DNA of 64,000 nt from Cristatella mucedo. Taxonomy: Eukaryota; Bryozoa; Phylactolaemata; Cristatellidae. The stretch is taken from NCBI GenBank assembly GCA_009760855.2, contig WPIO01000009.1, positions 5,400,001 to 5,464,000 on the forward strand, in the 5' to 3' direction. The first letter of the stretch is position 1; each line of letters begins with the position of its first letter. The notes below the pieces were generated by a model. It had not been told where the DNA came from and did no database searches. It saw only the letters and a program-made list of their open reading frames with translations. The translations under genes were made by a program, and so were the position numbers. Positions 1-10,198 of this stretch are shown here, piece after piece.

Positions 1-46
1 CCGACTTCCAAGCCCGCGTCCAAGAAACCGGACTTTAGAAGGACGC

Positions 47-48
<2 letters not shown>

Positions 49-119
<71 letters not shown>

Positions 120-135
120 TCTCTCTCTCTCTCTC
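49..135. repeat. (CT)n microsatellite
   Basis: Nearly pure CT dinucleotide run of about 87 bases with one CCC interruption. No gene is associated. Confidence 0.97.
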
Positions 136-740
136 GTGCGCGCACTCGCGCCTCGGACGGCTCATAGATTAATTCGTGCTCGCCAGCTTACTTCGGGGCT
201 ATTCTCGCAACGATCGCAATCTTTGCTTCGCTCTGCGTGCGACATGGGGCCCGCCACCATTGACCTGATCAGGTCAACGTCCTGCTGTCGCTTCGACCGG
301 CGAAATAGTTGCAGTCGTGCATTGAAACCGACAAATTGAAATCGCTCTCTCTCTCTCTCGGCGGGATCTAATCTGAACCAGACAGCGCATACGAGTCTTT
401 GCTATTCCCTCAATGGCCTAGCATGTGCTTTCATTGAGCGTAAGAGTTGCGGCTTGCCACAAGTCTTGTATTTATCGGAATGCTTGCAAAGATCGGATGC
501 GTCCATCTTCGAGTAAGCATACCCTGCAGCAATTTTAAAAATCCACTTTGGGCCCGTAGATATATTTATATATTTACCTGTATATGCATGTAGGATTGCA
601 CATATGTTCTTTTTAGGAATACTTGTTTATCGAAAAGTAACAGCATGTTCTCTCACGCTCACTCACTGTGTCACTCACTCTGACAGACCGGCAGGCAATT
701 AAAGCGTGACGAACCGTTGGAGCTTTCAACTTGGGTCTTA
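136..740. other. Unique sequence, no gene seen
   Basis: Ordinary mixed-composition DNA with a short CT run near 345-360. I see no conserved coding segment, RNA gene or mobile-element similarity. Confidence 0.5.
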
Positions 741-895
741 GACAGTGTGTGAGATGCACGCTCTTGGGGACTCAAGTCTTGGGTTCGAGTCCTGCAGCGG
801 TCAATCTTTACTGACAACTTTTGCAAACGGTGGTGATAGTCGTGAAAGCACTTCTGTCGCTACATAAATGAGGCTTTTAAATTGGCTTGCCTGTT
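740..895 (+). mobile_element. tRNA-derived SINE (family SINE-B), copy 1
   Basis: The segment has a B-box-like GGTTCGAGTCCTGCAG near 780-796, followed by a body containing GGTGGTGATAG, CTTCTGTCGCTA and AGGCTTTTAAAT. The same order of blocks recurs at 31319-31460 and 31675-31825. A Pol III B box inside a dispersed repeat is what a tRNA-derived SINE shows. The A box is less clear here. A degraded tRNA gene is unlikely because the shared body extends past the tRNA-like part. Confidence 0.65.
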
Positions 896-1269
896 TTGAT
901 TGGTTATTACCGTCCCCTTTAGCCTATGCATCGGTCAAATACACGCTTGCCCGGCCTGCTACGTCTCAGACAGTTTAATTCAAATTATTACGCAAACGGC
1001 ATTAGTCACGCTCGTACTACCTTGGACACTAAAATACACACAAGGGCGTCGGTCCTCTGTAGTCGAATTCCACTATGCGTAATCGACCGACCACCCCCGC
1101 TCCATTGGCCGCAGCCAGTTTTTTTTATTATTTCGCTATTTCTGCATACGATTGTCATTTCAAGAATGCAAACTGTTTATTGGACTCCGCTTCAGCCAAG
1201 CTGACCTGTGAGAAAAATAAAATCTCGTGCTGGTGTGCAAGCCAATGACTTGTAGCCGATTGTCGGTGT
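896..1269. other. Unique sequence, no gene seen
   Basis: Mixed-composition DNA. Short open frames are present on the plus strand but show no recognisable motif. Confidence 0.45.
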
Positions 1270-1500
1270 AAATGCTCCGTTGTCCACTTGTAATTGTATC
1301 GTATTGGTGCACCCTAGTTCTTGATCATGCTTCATCCGGTGCGCCATTGACCATTCCACTGACCATTCGAGCGCGCTTCCTTTGCAGCAAATTTAAAGTG
1401 CCTATAAAGAGACTGGGTTCGCTGAGGGCGCTACATCAAATGCATAACTACTATTATTATCGTTTTTATTATTGCTATTATTATTATTATTATTATCGCT
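1270..1500 (+). mobile_element. LINE family L-B, 3'-end fragment
   Basis: The stretch carries the L-B 3' signature: a CTTCCTTTGCAGCAAAT block, an AAAGTGCCTATAAAGAGA block, then CTGAGGGCGCT and a (TTA)n-like tail near 1450-1497. The same signature ends the RT-bearing copies at 40.8-42.25 kb and, inverted, at 48.9-50.07 kb. It is 5'-truncated and holds only 3' untranslated sequence. Confidence 0.7.
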
Positions 1501-1558
1501 CCTGCTTCTGCTCATTGTCCTGTCTCTGCGTCTTCTTCACCTCGCCTACTACTACCAA

Positions 1559-1560
<2 letters not shown>

Positions 1561-1621
<61 letters not shown>
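1561..1621. repeat. (TC)n microsatellite
   Basis: Uninterrupted TC run of about 60 bases. Confidence 0.97.
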
Positions 1622-1622
<1 letters not shown>

Positions 1623-2197
1623 GCCATCCGCCATCTTCTCCTCTAGCCTCTCATTTCTTCCTCGCTCCACACTGCCGGCGTTACAGAGGGCGGACGGGGC
1701 AGGGCGGGTGCAGCCAGCTGGGACAGGCGAGTCTATGGCAGCCATCAGTGGGCGCGCGGTAGGCCAGCGGGTAGCGGCCAGCTACCGCATCGGTCGATGC
1801 CGCTTAGCCGACGCCGGCCGGGCTGCCGCATCGCCCAAGTTCAAGCCTGCGCACAAGCCGGCTCATCCTCCGTTCCGCCCTCTCCGTCCCGGCCTTCAAT
1901 CGGGCGGTCATTCTGGAGCTCGTGGACGGGTCGCCGCCTGTACCAGCGCGAGCGGCGCCGGCAAATGGCGAGAGGAGCGACGACCCAAGATTTGCTACGC
2001 ACGCAAAGTTGCCGGCGACCGTTCGTCGGCCGCCCGGAGCTCGGACGAACGGTCGCGTCGCGTCGCGCCGCGACGCGACGCGACGCGCCGCGCGCATCCG
2101 GCGCAGGAAGCTCCCGCGATCGCCGCTCGCTGCGGCGAGCGAGCGGCGATCGCGGGAGCTCGGAGGACGCTGCCTGGAGCAGCTGCTGCTTCCCTCT

Positions 2198-2228
<31 letters not shown>

Positions 2229-2400
2229 GCTCCTCGCAGCCTGCGACTCGCGCAGCCTGCGACGACCACGCGAGCGCGCGCGGCGGCGCGCGGGAGGCGG
2301 TTGTTGTGCGGCGATCAATATTGCTAACGGCGGGCCAAAACAAACGATTGCTTTTTTCCTGAAGATGTTTACTAGCTTGTGATTCGCTGCACAAACTAAA
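1622..2400. other. GC-rich, CpG-rich low-complexity region
   Basis: High GC with CGACGCG/GCGTCGCG palindromic runs (about 2050-2090), a short (CCG)n and a perfect hairpin at 2109-2160. Overlapping open frames on both strands are expected from stop-poor GC-rich DNA. I see no conserved protein in any of them. Confidence 0.5.
2109..2160. repeat. Perfect inverted repeat, 23-bp arms, 6-nt loop
   Basis: Arms at 2109-2131 and 2138-2160 are exact reverse complements, beginning AGCTCCCGCGATCGCC. This is the first of about ten similar compact inverted repeats in the window. Confidence 0.9.
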
Positions 2401-3570
2401 TAACTCTCCTACCGCTTCTGTATAAGCAAGCCGGCTAGGTATCCAGAAGTCGTGTGTGCTAATAAAATTACTGATATGCTTTCAGGTGCAGGGCAAATAT
2501 GTGCTCTACCAAATGAAGTGCACACGCTATCATACAGTGATTGCTGTTTAATCAGCATGTCCACGCGCTCCTACCAGACCCGTATCGTCGGCAGCTTGCC
2601 TAGCCGAGGCCGCGCGCACAGTGGCCGCCCCCTGGCGATCAGTTGCTGACACTTCTGGCGGCGACGAATATCTTTCTCCCGACCGTCAGCCCGAGAGTGC
2701 GGCTCTCATCGGGGCTCACGAGTTATCCTCAGTCGTTATCCACGACTTATCCACTGTGTATATTCTTAGTCTTCTAGGCCATCTTTGGCCAGCCAGAAGA
2801 TGCATTGCATCCGCTGCCGTGCGTGCGGATTGGCGGCCTACTTTTCTAGTGTTAGGTGCCTTCTCAGCGAGACAGCTGTGAGATTGCCTTTGCGAGCACG
2901 ACTTTCGACGCATAAAGATGACAGGTGGTGGCAATACGATTGTCGGCAGCGCTTGATCCTGAGGTACAGCTGATAGTGAACGGGTCGCTGCGTGGTCTGA
3001 AACAGAAGCAGCTACCAGATGGACTGGCCATTGGCAAAATGTAACGGGAAAAAAGTATGCACCATGTTGTGGAATCAGTAAACTAAATCAGCCCGGCTAG
3101 TTACAGAAGATCATTCGCGGTTCTTGGGTTGCGATCCCTAAGAGCCGGATGTATCATAAGCCTGACTTGAACAAAACAAAAGCCGCCTGAAGTGACGGTA
3201 AGTCAGCTGTACTTCGTGCCCGTCTGTTGACAGATGTGGCCCTTTCGGAATACACTGTTGCAGCGGCATATGAAGCGTTAACTTAATACGACGGCGCTGC
3301 AGCTAAAAGCAGTCACCTGTCTCCAGCCAAGGGAAGTGCTAGCGGCGTGTACACATGAAACGCCGGACGTTTCTCGAGATGCATTGGAGACCAGCTCGTT
3401 ATTGTGAGCGATGCCAATGATAAAGATGGTAAAGACAGCTAGAGTGACAGCTTAAAAGAAGGTGACTGAATTGTAACTATGTCAGAGCCTAACTAGTTGT
3501 AAAATCCGAGAGATGACACCTACTATAGTTGGCTGTGCTAGTTTTTTTATTAGTCCGGCGAAGGGTGACT
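2401..3570. other. Unique sequence, no gene seen
   Basis: Average composition and no sustained open frame. I recognise no repeat or RNA gene. Confidence 0.45.
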
Positions 3571-3574
3571 TTAA

Positions 3575-3905
3575 TTTTAGTTCGTAAGCTTCCAAAGTCT
3601 GGAACTCACTTCCGACTGGCTTTACGACATCCTCAGACTTGACGAAAATTAAGAAGCAGCTAAAATTGTAACTATTTATCTGCAGAATGTAGTGGTTTCT
3701 AATTAATTGTTAATTTAATAATTAATTAAGTTATTAATCTCTTGTGCGCTTATACGTGCTGACGCTGTACATGCTGCCAATAACCATATTTGCATGCTGA
3801 CCCGGTGCATGTCATCTCTACCCACGTTATGCTTGTCATTGAGCATTGCGACACTAACCATTCGATCACGCTTCCCGTGCAGTAATTGTAAAGCGCCTAG
3901 AAAAA
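3575..3905 (+). mobile_element. LINE L-B fragment (end of RT ORF plus 3' UTR)
   Basis: The bases around 3575-3680 match the end of the L-B coding region as seen at 41855-41960 (a TTCGTAAGCTTCCAAAGTCTGG-like segment). They are followed by the L-B 3' UTR with GCATGCTGACCCGGTGCATG and AAAGCGCCTAGAAA. The coding part is broken. An oppositely oriented L-B end abuts it at 3906. Confidence 0.7.
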
Positions 3906-4069
3906 TAATTCACTCGATAAAGCACCCTCAGAAAACTCAATCTCTTTCTAGGCGCTTTACATTTGCTGCTCCAATGGAAAATGCGATTGAATGGTGAGTA
4001 ATATCGTGCTTGATAAACTACATGAATAACCTGGTTAGGGGTGACATGCACAGGGTCAGCATGCAAATA
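3906..4069 (-). mobile_element. LINE L-B 3' end, inverted
   Basis: Reverse-complement of the L-B 3' UTR: CTCGATAAAGCACCCTCAG, then CTTTCTAGGCGCTTTACATT, then GGTTAGGGGTGACATGCACA. It lies tail-to-tail with the preceding plus-strand fragment. Confidence 0.7.
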
Positions 4070-4117
4070 GATTGAGTTCTCTGAGGGCGTTATACAAATA
4101 TATTATTATTATTATTG
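4070..4117 (+). mobile_element. LINE L-B tail with (TTA)n
   Basis: Short plus-strand tail: AGATTGAGTTCTCTGAGGGC, then (ATT)n. It appears spliced directly onto the inverted copy, so the arrangement is nested or rearranged. Confidence 0.6.
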
Positions 4118-5009
4118 TATTCATTTTTCTTCAATTATAACGGCTTCGATATGTGATATGGCTAGGCAGAGTAAAACCTCAAGCAACTTATTAGGCAGTC
4201 GATCGTGTCTTAGCAATTGAGCTGAGTTTTGCTACAGCCTTCAATTAAGGCCGTACGATAGCTGTTTTAGACCACGGTTGCTTAGCGACGCCCGCCAGTA
4301 ACCCTCTATCGCTGTCGAATAGACTTCTCTACGCTCTAGAAATGGACTCGCCGTCTTTCCGTACGAGTATCATTCGAGTTGCTTCCATTTTCCGCGACCT
4401 TTTGGCATGCCTGATCTCGGCGTAGCTGCAAGTAGATAATCGCTCAGTGCCGTGGCTCAGCGCGTCTCCCGTCATCGCTCGTCAGCCGAGACTGCCAACG
4501 TTACGAGCGCGTTGCATCGCTGCCTCATTCTTTCTATCCGGAAATGGAAGCAGCCGCACAGCCAGCTTGTAGTACTAGTTGAATTTGTACCTATCATGAG
4601 TCTGGAATGCCTAGCGCCAGTCACGTTAACTGCATCCGTGGCAACCGAATTATTCAAGGCCAGCCACAGCGAGCGGCGCGTTCTTGGCGCTGTAGCGCCG
4701 CCTACTGTTGGAGAGATGCAGAGGCTGGTAGTGAATGGCTCTTGGTCAAGAAATGCAGGCTTTCTTAAATCGGCGGCGTGCTCAGATCGTTGAGCCATGA
4801 GATCTAGCTTCGCTGACTGTTAGATGCTGCTGAGTGGACCGGCCTGTGCGAGATGGCTTGTGTCTGTTTGTGCTTGTCTTCTTAAGTTCCGCTCATTGAA
4901 AGATTTCCTCCTTTTCAATGCGACATTTGACTCGGCTCTGTAAAAGTCTTCTGCATCGGCTCACCCGGAAACTGAAACACTCGTGAAAGCCGCGTTCACC
5001 ACCAACCCC
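4118..5009. other. Unique sequence, no gene seen
   Basis: Open frames exist on both strands at about 4452-4798 but they overlap and show no family motif. Nothing else is recognised. Confidence 0.4.
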
Positions 5010-5075
5010 TTCCTCCTACTCCTCCTCCTCCTCCTCCTCCTCCTCCTCCTCCTCCTCCTCCTCCTCCTCCTCCCC
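5010..5075. repeat. (CTC)n microsatellite
   Basis: About 20 CTC units, nearly uninterrupted. Confidence 0.95.
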
Positions 5076-5733
5076 CCAGGCTGCCGCGTCTACAAAGAAG
5101 AGGTGAGGGGTTTCCTTCATAACATCCAGTTATTTTTCTACTCAGCAGTCACAGCACTAACGCAATAGCGTAACCAGTTTTGTTTCTCTGCACTGAGCTG
5201 GAGTGAAGCAGCCGCCATTCTCACATTCGTTCGCTCTTGCACGATCGCTAGTGCTTACTCGTCTTGCAAGGCAAAAAGTGACGGAATTTCGGAATTTCGA
5301 CCTCGTCTTCTTCCTCGTGCACTCATGGGCCGCATAGATCACTGCGCGCACACGCTTTTCTCTGGTGGAGGCGTGAAGGTTGCTTTCTGGAAAAGCTCGC
5401 GCTCGCTAAGCAGCTTTGCTCCACGCCAGCAGTCTTAGCTTCGCACGAGAGAGACAGTTCTGAGGGCAGTTCGGGATTTATTCCTCCTACTGCGCTCACG
5501 AGCACCACACTTTATTGTCTGCACAGCTCTAGTAGTATTTTCTCACACGTCGTGTATCTCCTCACTCCATCTTTAGCTATTATGGCTAAACAGCAGAAAA
5601 CCGGCTCGAGCAAAGAGCTCGTCGTCGGCGGCGGAGCAAGCGGTATGGATCGGAAGGTTGGCGCTCTCCCAGGTCGACATCAGTCGTCTGAGACTGAGCA
5701 GCTGGGCAGCCAATCCCCTGCTGTCGGCCCGAA

Positions 5734-5736
<3 letters not shown>
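5076..5736. other. Unique sequence, no gene seen
   Basis: Mixed composition. Only short open frames without recognisable motifs. Confidence 0.4.

Positions 5737-5819
<83 letters not shown>
5737..5819. repeat. (GA)n microsatellite
   Basis: Uninterrupted GA run of about 80 bases. It is followed at about 5875-5935 by an imperfect (CGC)n stretch. Confidence 0.97.
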
Positions 5820-5822
<3 letters not shown>

Positions 5823-5873
5823 TGAGCATTACTGTCTGGTGCCGCGACCACCGCCATCCTAGCAGCCACCTTT

Positions 5874-5905
<32 letters not shown>

Positions 5906-6800
5906 AGCCACCGCCGCCGCAGCCGCCGCAGCTGCTGCCACTGCTGCTCTCTGCAGAATCAGCCATTTGATGGAGCCACTCCGCCCCCCCCCCGCCGATG
6001 TGACCTACAGCAGACACTGGGCATGTGATAGAGCTCTTGAGCTGCTAGCAGGCGAGATAAGCCATCCGGAAGTTGCTCTGCGCCGACTAGAGTCTCAGTT
6101 GTGTCGGCCCAGAACTTGAAATGGAGCGCCTTTCTTGCATCAATACAATTGAAAACCATTAATTTAATCCATCACCAAATCCGACTATTTGAGTCGGAGC
6201 GCTCTCCGGGACTCGGGGAGAGGCTCACTTCCCCCTGCTCAGCGTCTAAGAGCCAGCAATAGATTAGTCAGCTAAGTAAACAAAGCAGTTTCAGCTTCGC
6301 ACCCAGACGTCCCAAGAGTCTAGAGGTAGACGAGCGAGTCTTGAAGAGGTTCGGCAGCAGTCGCGAGGGATCGCTAGAGGGATCGCCAGTCGAAATGACT
6401 GAGTTGCTAGGACACTCAGTCCTAGCAACTTCAAGGGCTTACGTCGATTCAGCTCCCGACGACATAACACGATCGTCATTCTTTCGATCGCCTCGACATC
6501 GCTCCCTTAAAGGATTTTGGCGTTTTACAGATCCGGCTGACGTTTCAGTTGCACGTAGCTTCGCGAGCACGTCTGGCTGGCTGGGTGGTGGTAAAATTAA
6601 CTTCTCGGCTTGATTTTCCGGAGCCGCTGATTGGAAGCATGGCACTGCGGCAGCAGATCCTTTCTCTCGCCCACAGGCAGCCGGCGACGGAGCACTTCGG
6701 CCAGCAGCTCCTGTTGTAGCTGAGACATTGAGGCAGGCGCGGCAATGACCAGGATCTCTGTCCGGCTCCTCTTTTGACCCATACCGTGAGTTGACACCTC
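5820..6800. other. Unique sequence with (CGC)n and one inverted repeat
   Basis: Imperfect trinucleotide repeats at the left and a perfect 11-bp-arm inverted repeat at 6403-6413/6419-6429. No supported gene. Confidence 0.45.
6403..6429. repeat. Inverted repeat, 11-bp arms, 5-nt loop
   Basis: GTTGCTAGGAC at 6403-6413 and its exact reverse complement at 6419-6429. Confidence 0.85.
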
Positions 6801-6802
6801 TG

Positions 6803-6804
<2 letters not shown>

Positions 6805-6839
<35 letters not shown>

Positions 6840-7460
6840 CCTCTCTCGTCTCCTCATTTTCTCTCTCTCTTCTCCGCCTCCTCCCCTCTCCTCCTCCTCT
6901 CCTCCCCTCCTATCCTCTCTCTCCTCTCTACTCCTCCTCCTCCTCCTCCTCCGCCGTTATGGCTATCCAGACCTATTCACTCTTTGTCCTTTCATCCTCC
7001 TCCTCCTCCTCCTGCTCCTCCTCCTCCTCCTCATGCCCTCCTCCTCCACCTCCCTCCCTCCCCTCCTTCTCCTCTTTCTCCTCCTCCTTTCTCCTCCTCC
7101 CCTCCCTCCTCCTTCCCCTCCTCCTCCCTTTCTCCTCCTCCATTCTCCTCCTCCCCCTCCTCCTCCTCCTCCGCCTCCTCCTCCCCCTCCTCCTCCTCCT
7201 CGTCTTTCTTTCTCCTCCGCCCCTCCCTCCCCTCCTCCTCCTCCCCTCCTTCCGCCTTCTCTCCTCCTCCTCCTCTCCCCTCCTCCTCCTCCCTCCTTCT
7301 CCTCCTCCGCCTCCTCCTCCTCCTCTCCTCCTCCTCCTCCTCCTCTCCCCCTCCTCCCTCCTCCTCCTCCTCCTTCCTCCTCCTCCTCCTCTCCTCCTCC
7401 TCTCCTCGCGCCTCCTCCTCCTCCTCTTCCTCCTCTTCCTCCTCATCCTGCTCCTGCTCT
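6805..7460. repeat. Polypyrimidine (CT)n/(CTC)n tract
   Basis: About 650 bases of C and T with few purines, mostly CTC/CCT triplets, with one short mixed island near 6950-6990. Long frames on both strands here encode only Ser/Leu/Pro or Arg/Glu/Gly repeats and are not genes. Confidence 0.95.
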
Positions 7461-7984
7461 CTTTTCTTCTTCGACGATTATCTTTGCTGTCCGATCAATG
7501 CCGAGTTTCTTGTATTTTCTCACGCCAGACTTCTTTTATAACTGCCACACTGAACTGAAATTTTTGTTCATCGGTGCCCAGTCTAAAGGACAATTCCTTT
7601 TACTTTCGGGCAATAGGGTGGTTGTGCAGCCAACCAAGGGTCGAATGCACACGATCTCCGAACGTTTACGTCGACGTTTTGAAATCACCACTCGAAAGCT
7701 TGAACTGCCTTTTGTCTCGCATTTATTGTGCCTATTGTGTCAGGTGTGAAGGTAACGATAAGTGACTTAAACTAAGACGGTCAACCATCATACAGCATTA
7801 ATGAATCATGCGAGCACGCACACAAACTCACGTAGACATGCACGTATGAGCTCGCGCTTATTATCGTCTGCTCGAATGCTAGGCCCAAAACGTATGGGAA
7901 CACACACCCACACACACATACCTACACATGCAAATAGGCACAAGCATGTACAAAGGTTCACACTTAGGCTCATTACTTGTTCAC
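7461..7984. other. Unique sequence with a short (CA)n-like patch
   Basis: Mixed composition. A CACACACAC-rich stretch lies near 7898-7920. No gene is supported. Confidence 0.4.
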
Positions 7985-9170
7985 AATGTGCTTTCCGTTG
8001 ATAGCAATAATAATAGTAATGCATTTCTAATGGTGCCCTATGAGAACGTAATTTCTTTCTTGGCACTTTACATTTGCTGCAAAGGAAGCATGATCGAATG
8101 TTTAGTGGTAGCATGCTCAGTGATAACAAGCATAACATGGTTATAGGTGACATGCACAAGGTCAGAATGCATATAGGGTTAGTGGCAGCATGCACGGTGT
8201 CAGCACGCATAAGCACACAAAGGACAAATCACATGGACCCACCAAATGCCGATAAAAAGGTGTGTTTTTAGTTTCTTTTTAAATGTGGTCAAGTCAGTGG
8301 ATGTTTTGACAAGTAAGAGATGAGCTCCGGGCTTTGGGACCATAGAGGCACAGTCTCCAAAGGATTTGAGGTTCGTACGAGATATAGGCAAACGATTAGA
8401 TTCCGAAAAGCAGGTGGTAGGACGCTTGGCCTGGGGGGGGGGAGAAGATCCGGCAGGTAGACTGGAGCCAAAGAATGAAGGGACCCAAAAGTGAGTGATA
8501 AATCCTTGAAGTCTTTGCGTTGCTTGACTGGGAGCCGGTGCAGGTCGGCAAGAAGTGGTATAACATGGCAACTGTAATGCTCACGACAGACAAGCCTAGC
8601 TGCAGAGTTTTGCACCAGCTTTAAGCTCCTGATTGCACAGGCCGGTTGACCCAGCAAGCAATGAGTTACAAAAGTCGAGACGGGATGTCACAAATGCATG
8701 CATCAATTTAGATGTGGTATCCCTGTCTAAACAATCCCGAATTTTAGCAATGTCATGCAGCTGGAAGTAGGGGGACTTGACTGTGGAGCTGATGTGGTCG
8801 TCCAACGAGAGGTCACTTTGGAACAGGACACCTAGATTTCGTGCAGATTCAACAGAAGATATGCTGGCAGAGCCCATTGCGAGCGCTAACTTTTCCACTT
8901 TATATATCCCACTTAGTTTGCCCATAACTAGTAAGTTGTTTTTATCATCACTTGATTTAAGAAAGTTTGCTGACATCCATGAGAAGATGTCATAAATACA
9001 TGCAGTGATGGAGTTGGGAGATTCGACGTGCTGGAGGGCTGGAAGGGATCAAAGCAAAGGTAAAAATGAGTCATCCGCATGGAAGTGAAAGCCTAGATTG
9101 TGCCTGGCAATCACATCGGCAAGAAGGAGAGGTATAAACCGTGATGAAAAGAACGGGACCAAGCACTCAT
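7985..9170 (-). mobile_element. LINE L-B, 5'-truncated, broken reverse transcriptase
   Basis: Read on the minus strand, this starts in the reverse transcriptase near 9170 and runs through broken frames at about 8596-8976 and 8200-8657. Residues such as SVESARNLGVLFQSDLSLDD and the [10 protein letters not shown] motif are typical of the post-catalytic part of CR1/L2-type LINE RTs. It then enters the 3' UTR (GGTGACATGCACAAGGTCAG, antisense) and ends in an (ATA)n-like stretch near 8005-8015. Frames are interrupted, so the copy is dead. Its 5' break lies just after the RT GSVLGP block, close to the break point of the copy at 48.9-50.07 kb. Confidence 0.85.
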
Positions 9171-10146
9171 ATTTAATTTACATGAACTTATGGTAAGCAG
9201 ATACATATATCTGAGGCTAATATCGCTAGCATACGACAACCCTACATGCATGCATTATATGCAGTTGATTGTGCATTCACGTGACTGCACACCTCACGTT
9301 ACATGCACGTAACTGCATGTGACATCACCATTTCATTTGCACAGCTTTGCCATGGCATCTCGGCCCTAGGCTTTTAGAAGTAAACTATTAACATTATCCG
9401 AGCCGTGCGTTTGACTTGTCCTGAGATTTGTCTATCAACGAGCACTCTTTCTCGGAGAGACTTCTCTGCTTTTACGGCACCCGAGCGTTGGCATGGTGGG
9501 CGGCACGGCAGCTGGCGCTCTACCATGGCTGCAGGATGCGTCGAGCAAGCAATTATCGCAGCCTCCCCCCCCCCCCCTTCTCCCCACAGGCAGAATCGCC
9601 GGCTCAGCTCTCCTCAGGGGGAGGGGGCGATGCAGACTCGCCGCTGCCGAGCTGAGGAGTCCCAATGAATTCCGGTCGTCGGGCACCCATTGATATGCAG
9701 AGCAGCTGAAGAGCCGGCTGTCATGGTTTATGGCACATGAGAGTCTTCTGTCCACCCGTTCAGCCCTGGCCGGGCAGTTAACCGGCGGCCACAGCTAGCC
9801 ACTTTTGACAGCCATCTAAAACCGCACTCGGTGTGTGTGCCAGTGCCAGGCCGGCTGCGCTTGACTGAGCTTCTGTGACACTGGGCCAGCCAATGACCGG
9901 TACGCAGGCCACTCGACTGACAATTGCTGGGCGCTAGCTTTATCGCTCGTGGTTTTACGTACGGGCGCACCAGTGCCGACACGTCGCTCGTCGGCTGTGC
10001 GGTGGTCGCTTGCGACTCCAACGCAGCGTCAAATCTGACGCACGAAGGCAGCCCCTGTCGTCGGCACGACACTGCACAAAGTGCAGCGCCGCCGCCATCG
10101 CTGCTGCCTCGGAGAAAGCGCTGGCTGGTCCTCCAGCTGGTCCTCG

Positions 10147-10148
<2 letters not shown>
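9171..10148. other. Unique sequence, no gene seen
   Basis: Moderately GC-rich on the right. It contains a poly-C run near 9566-9576. Overlapping open frames show no recognisable protein. Confidence 0.4.

Positions 10149-10198
<50 letters not shown>

Noticed and set aside
740-895. A tRNA gene, from the B-box GGTTCGAGTCC
   Set aside because: No cloverleaf can be drawn, and the same B box plus a non-tRNA body recurs twice, so it is a SINE.
1708-2394. Long overlapping frames on both strands in GC-rich DNA
   Set aside because: High GC makes stops rare. Frames overlap on both strands with no recognised motif.
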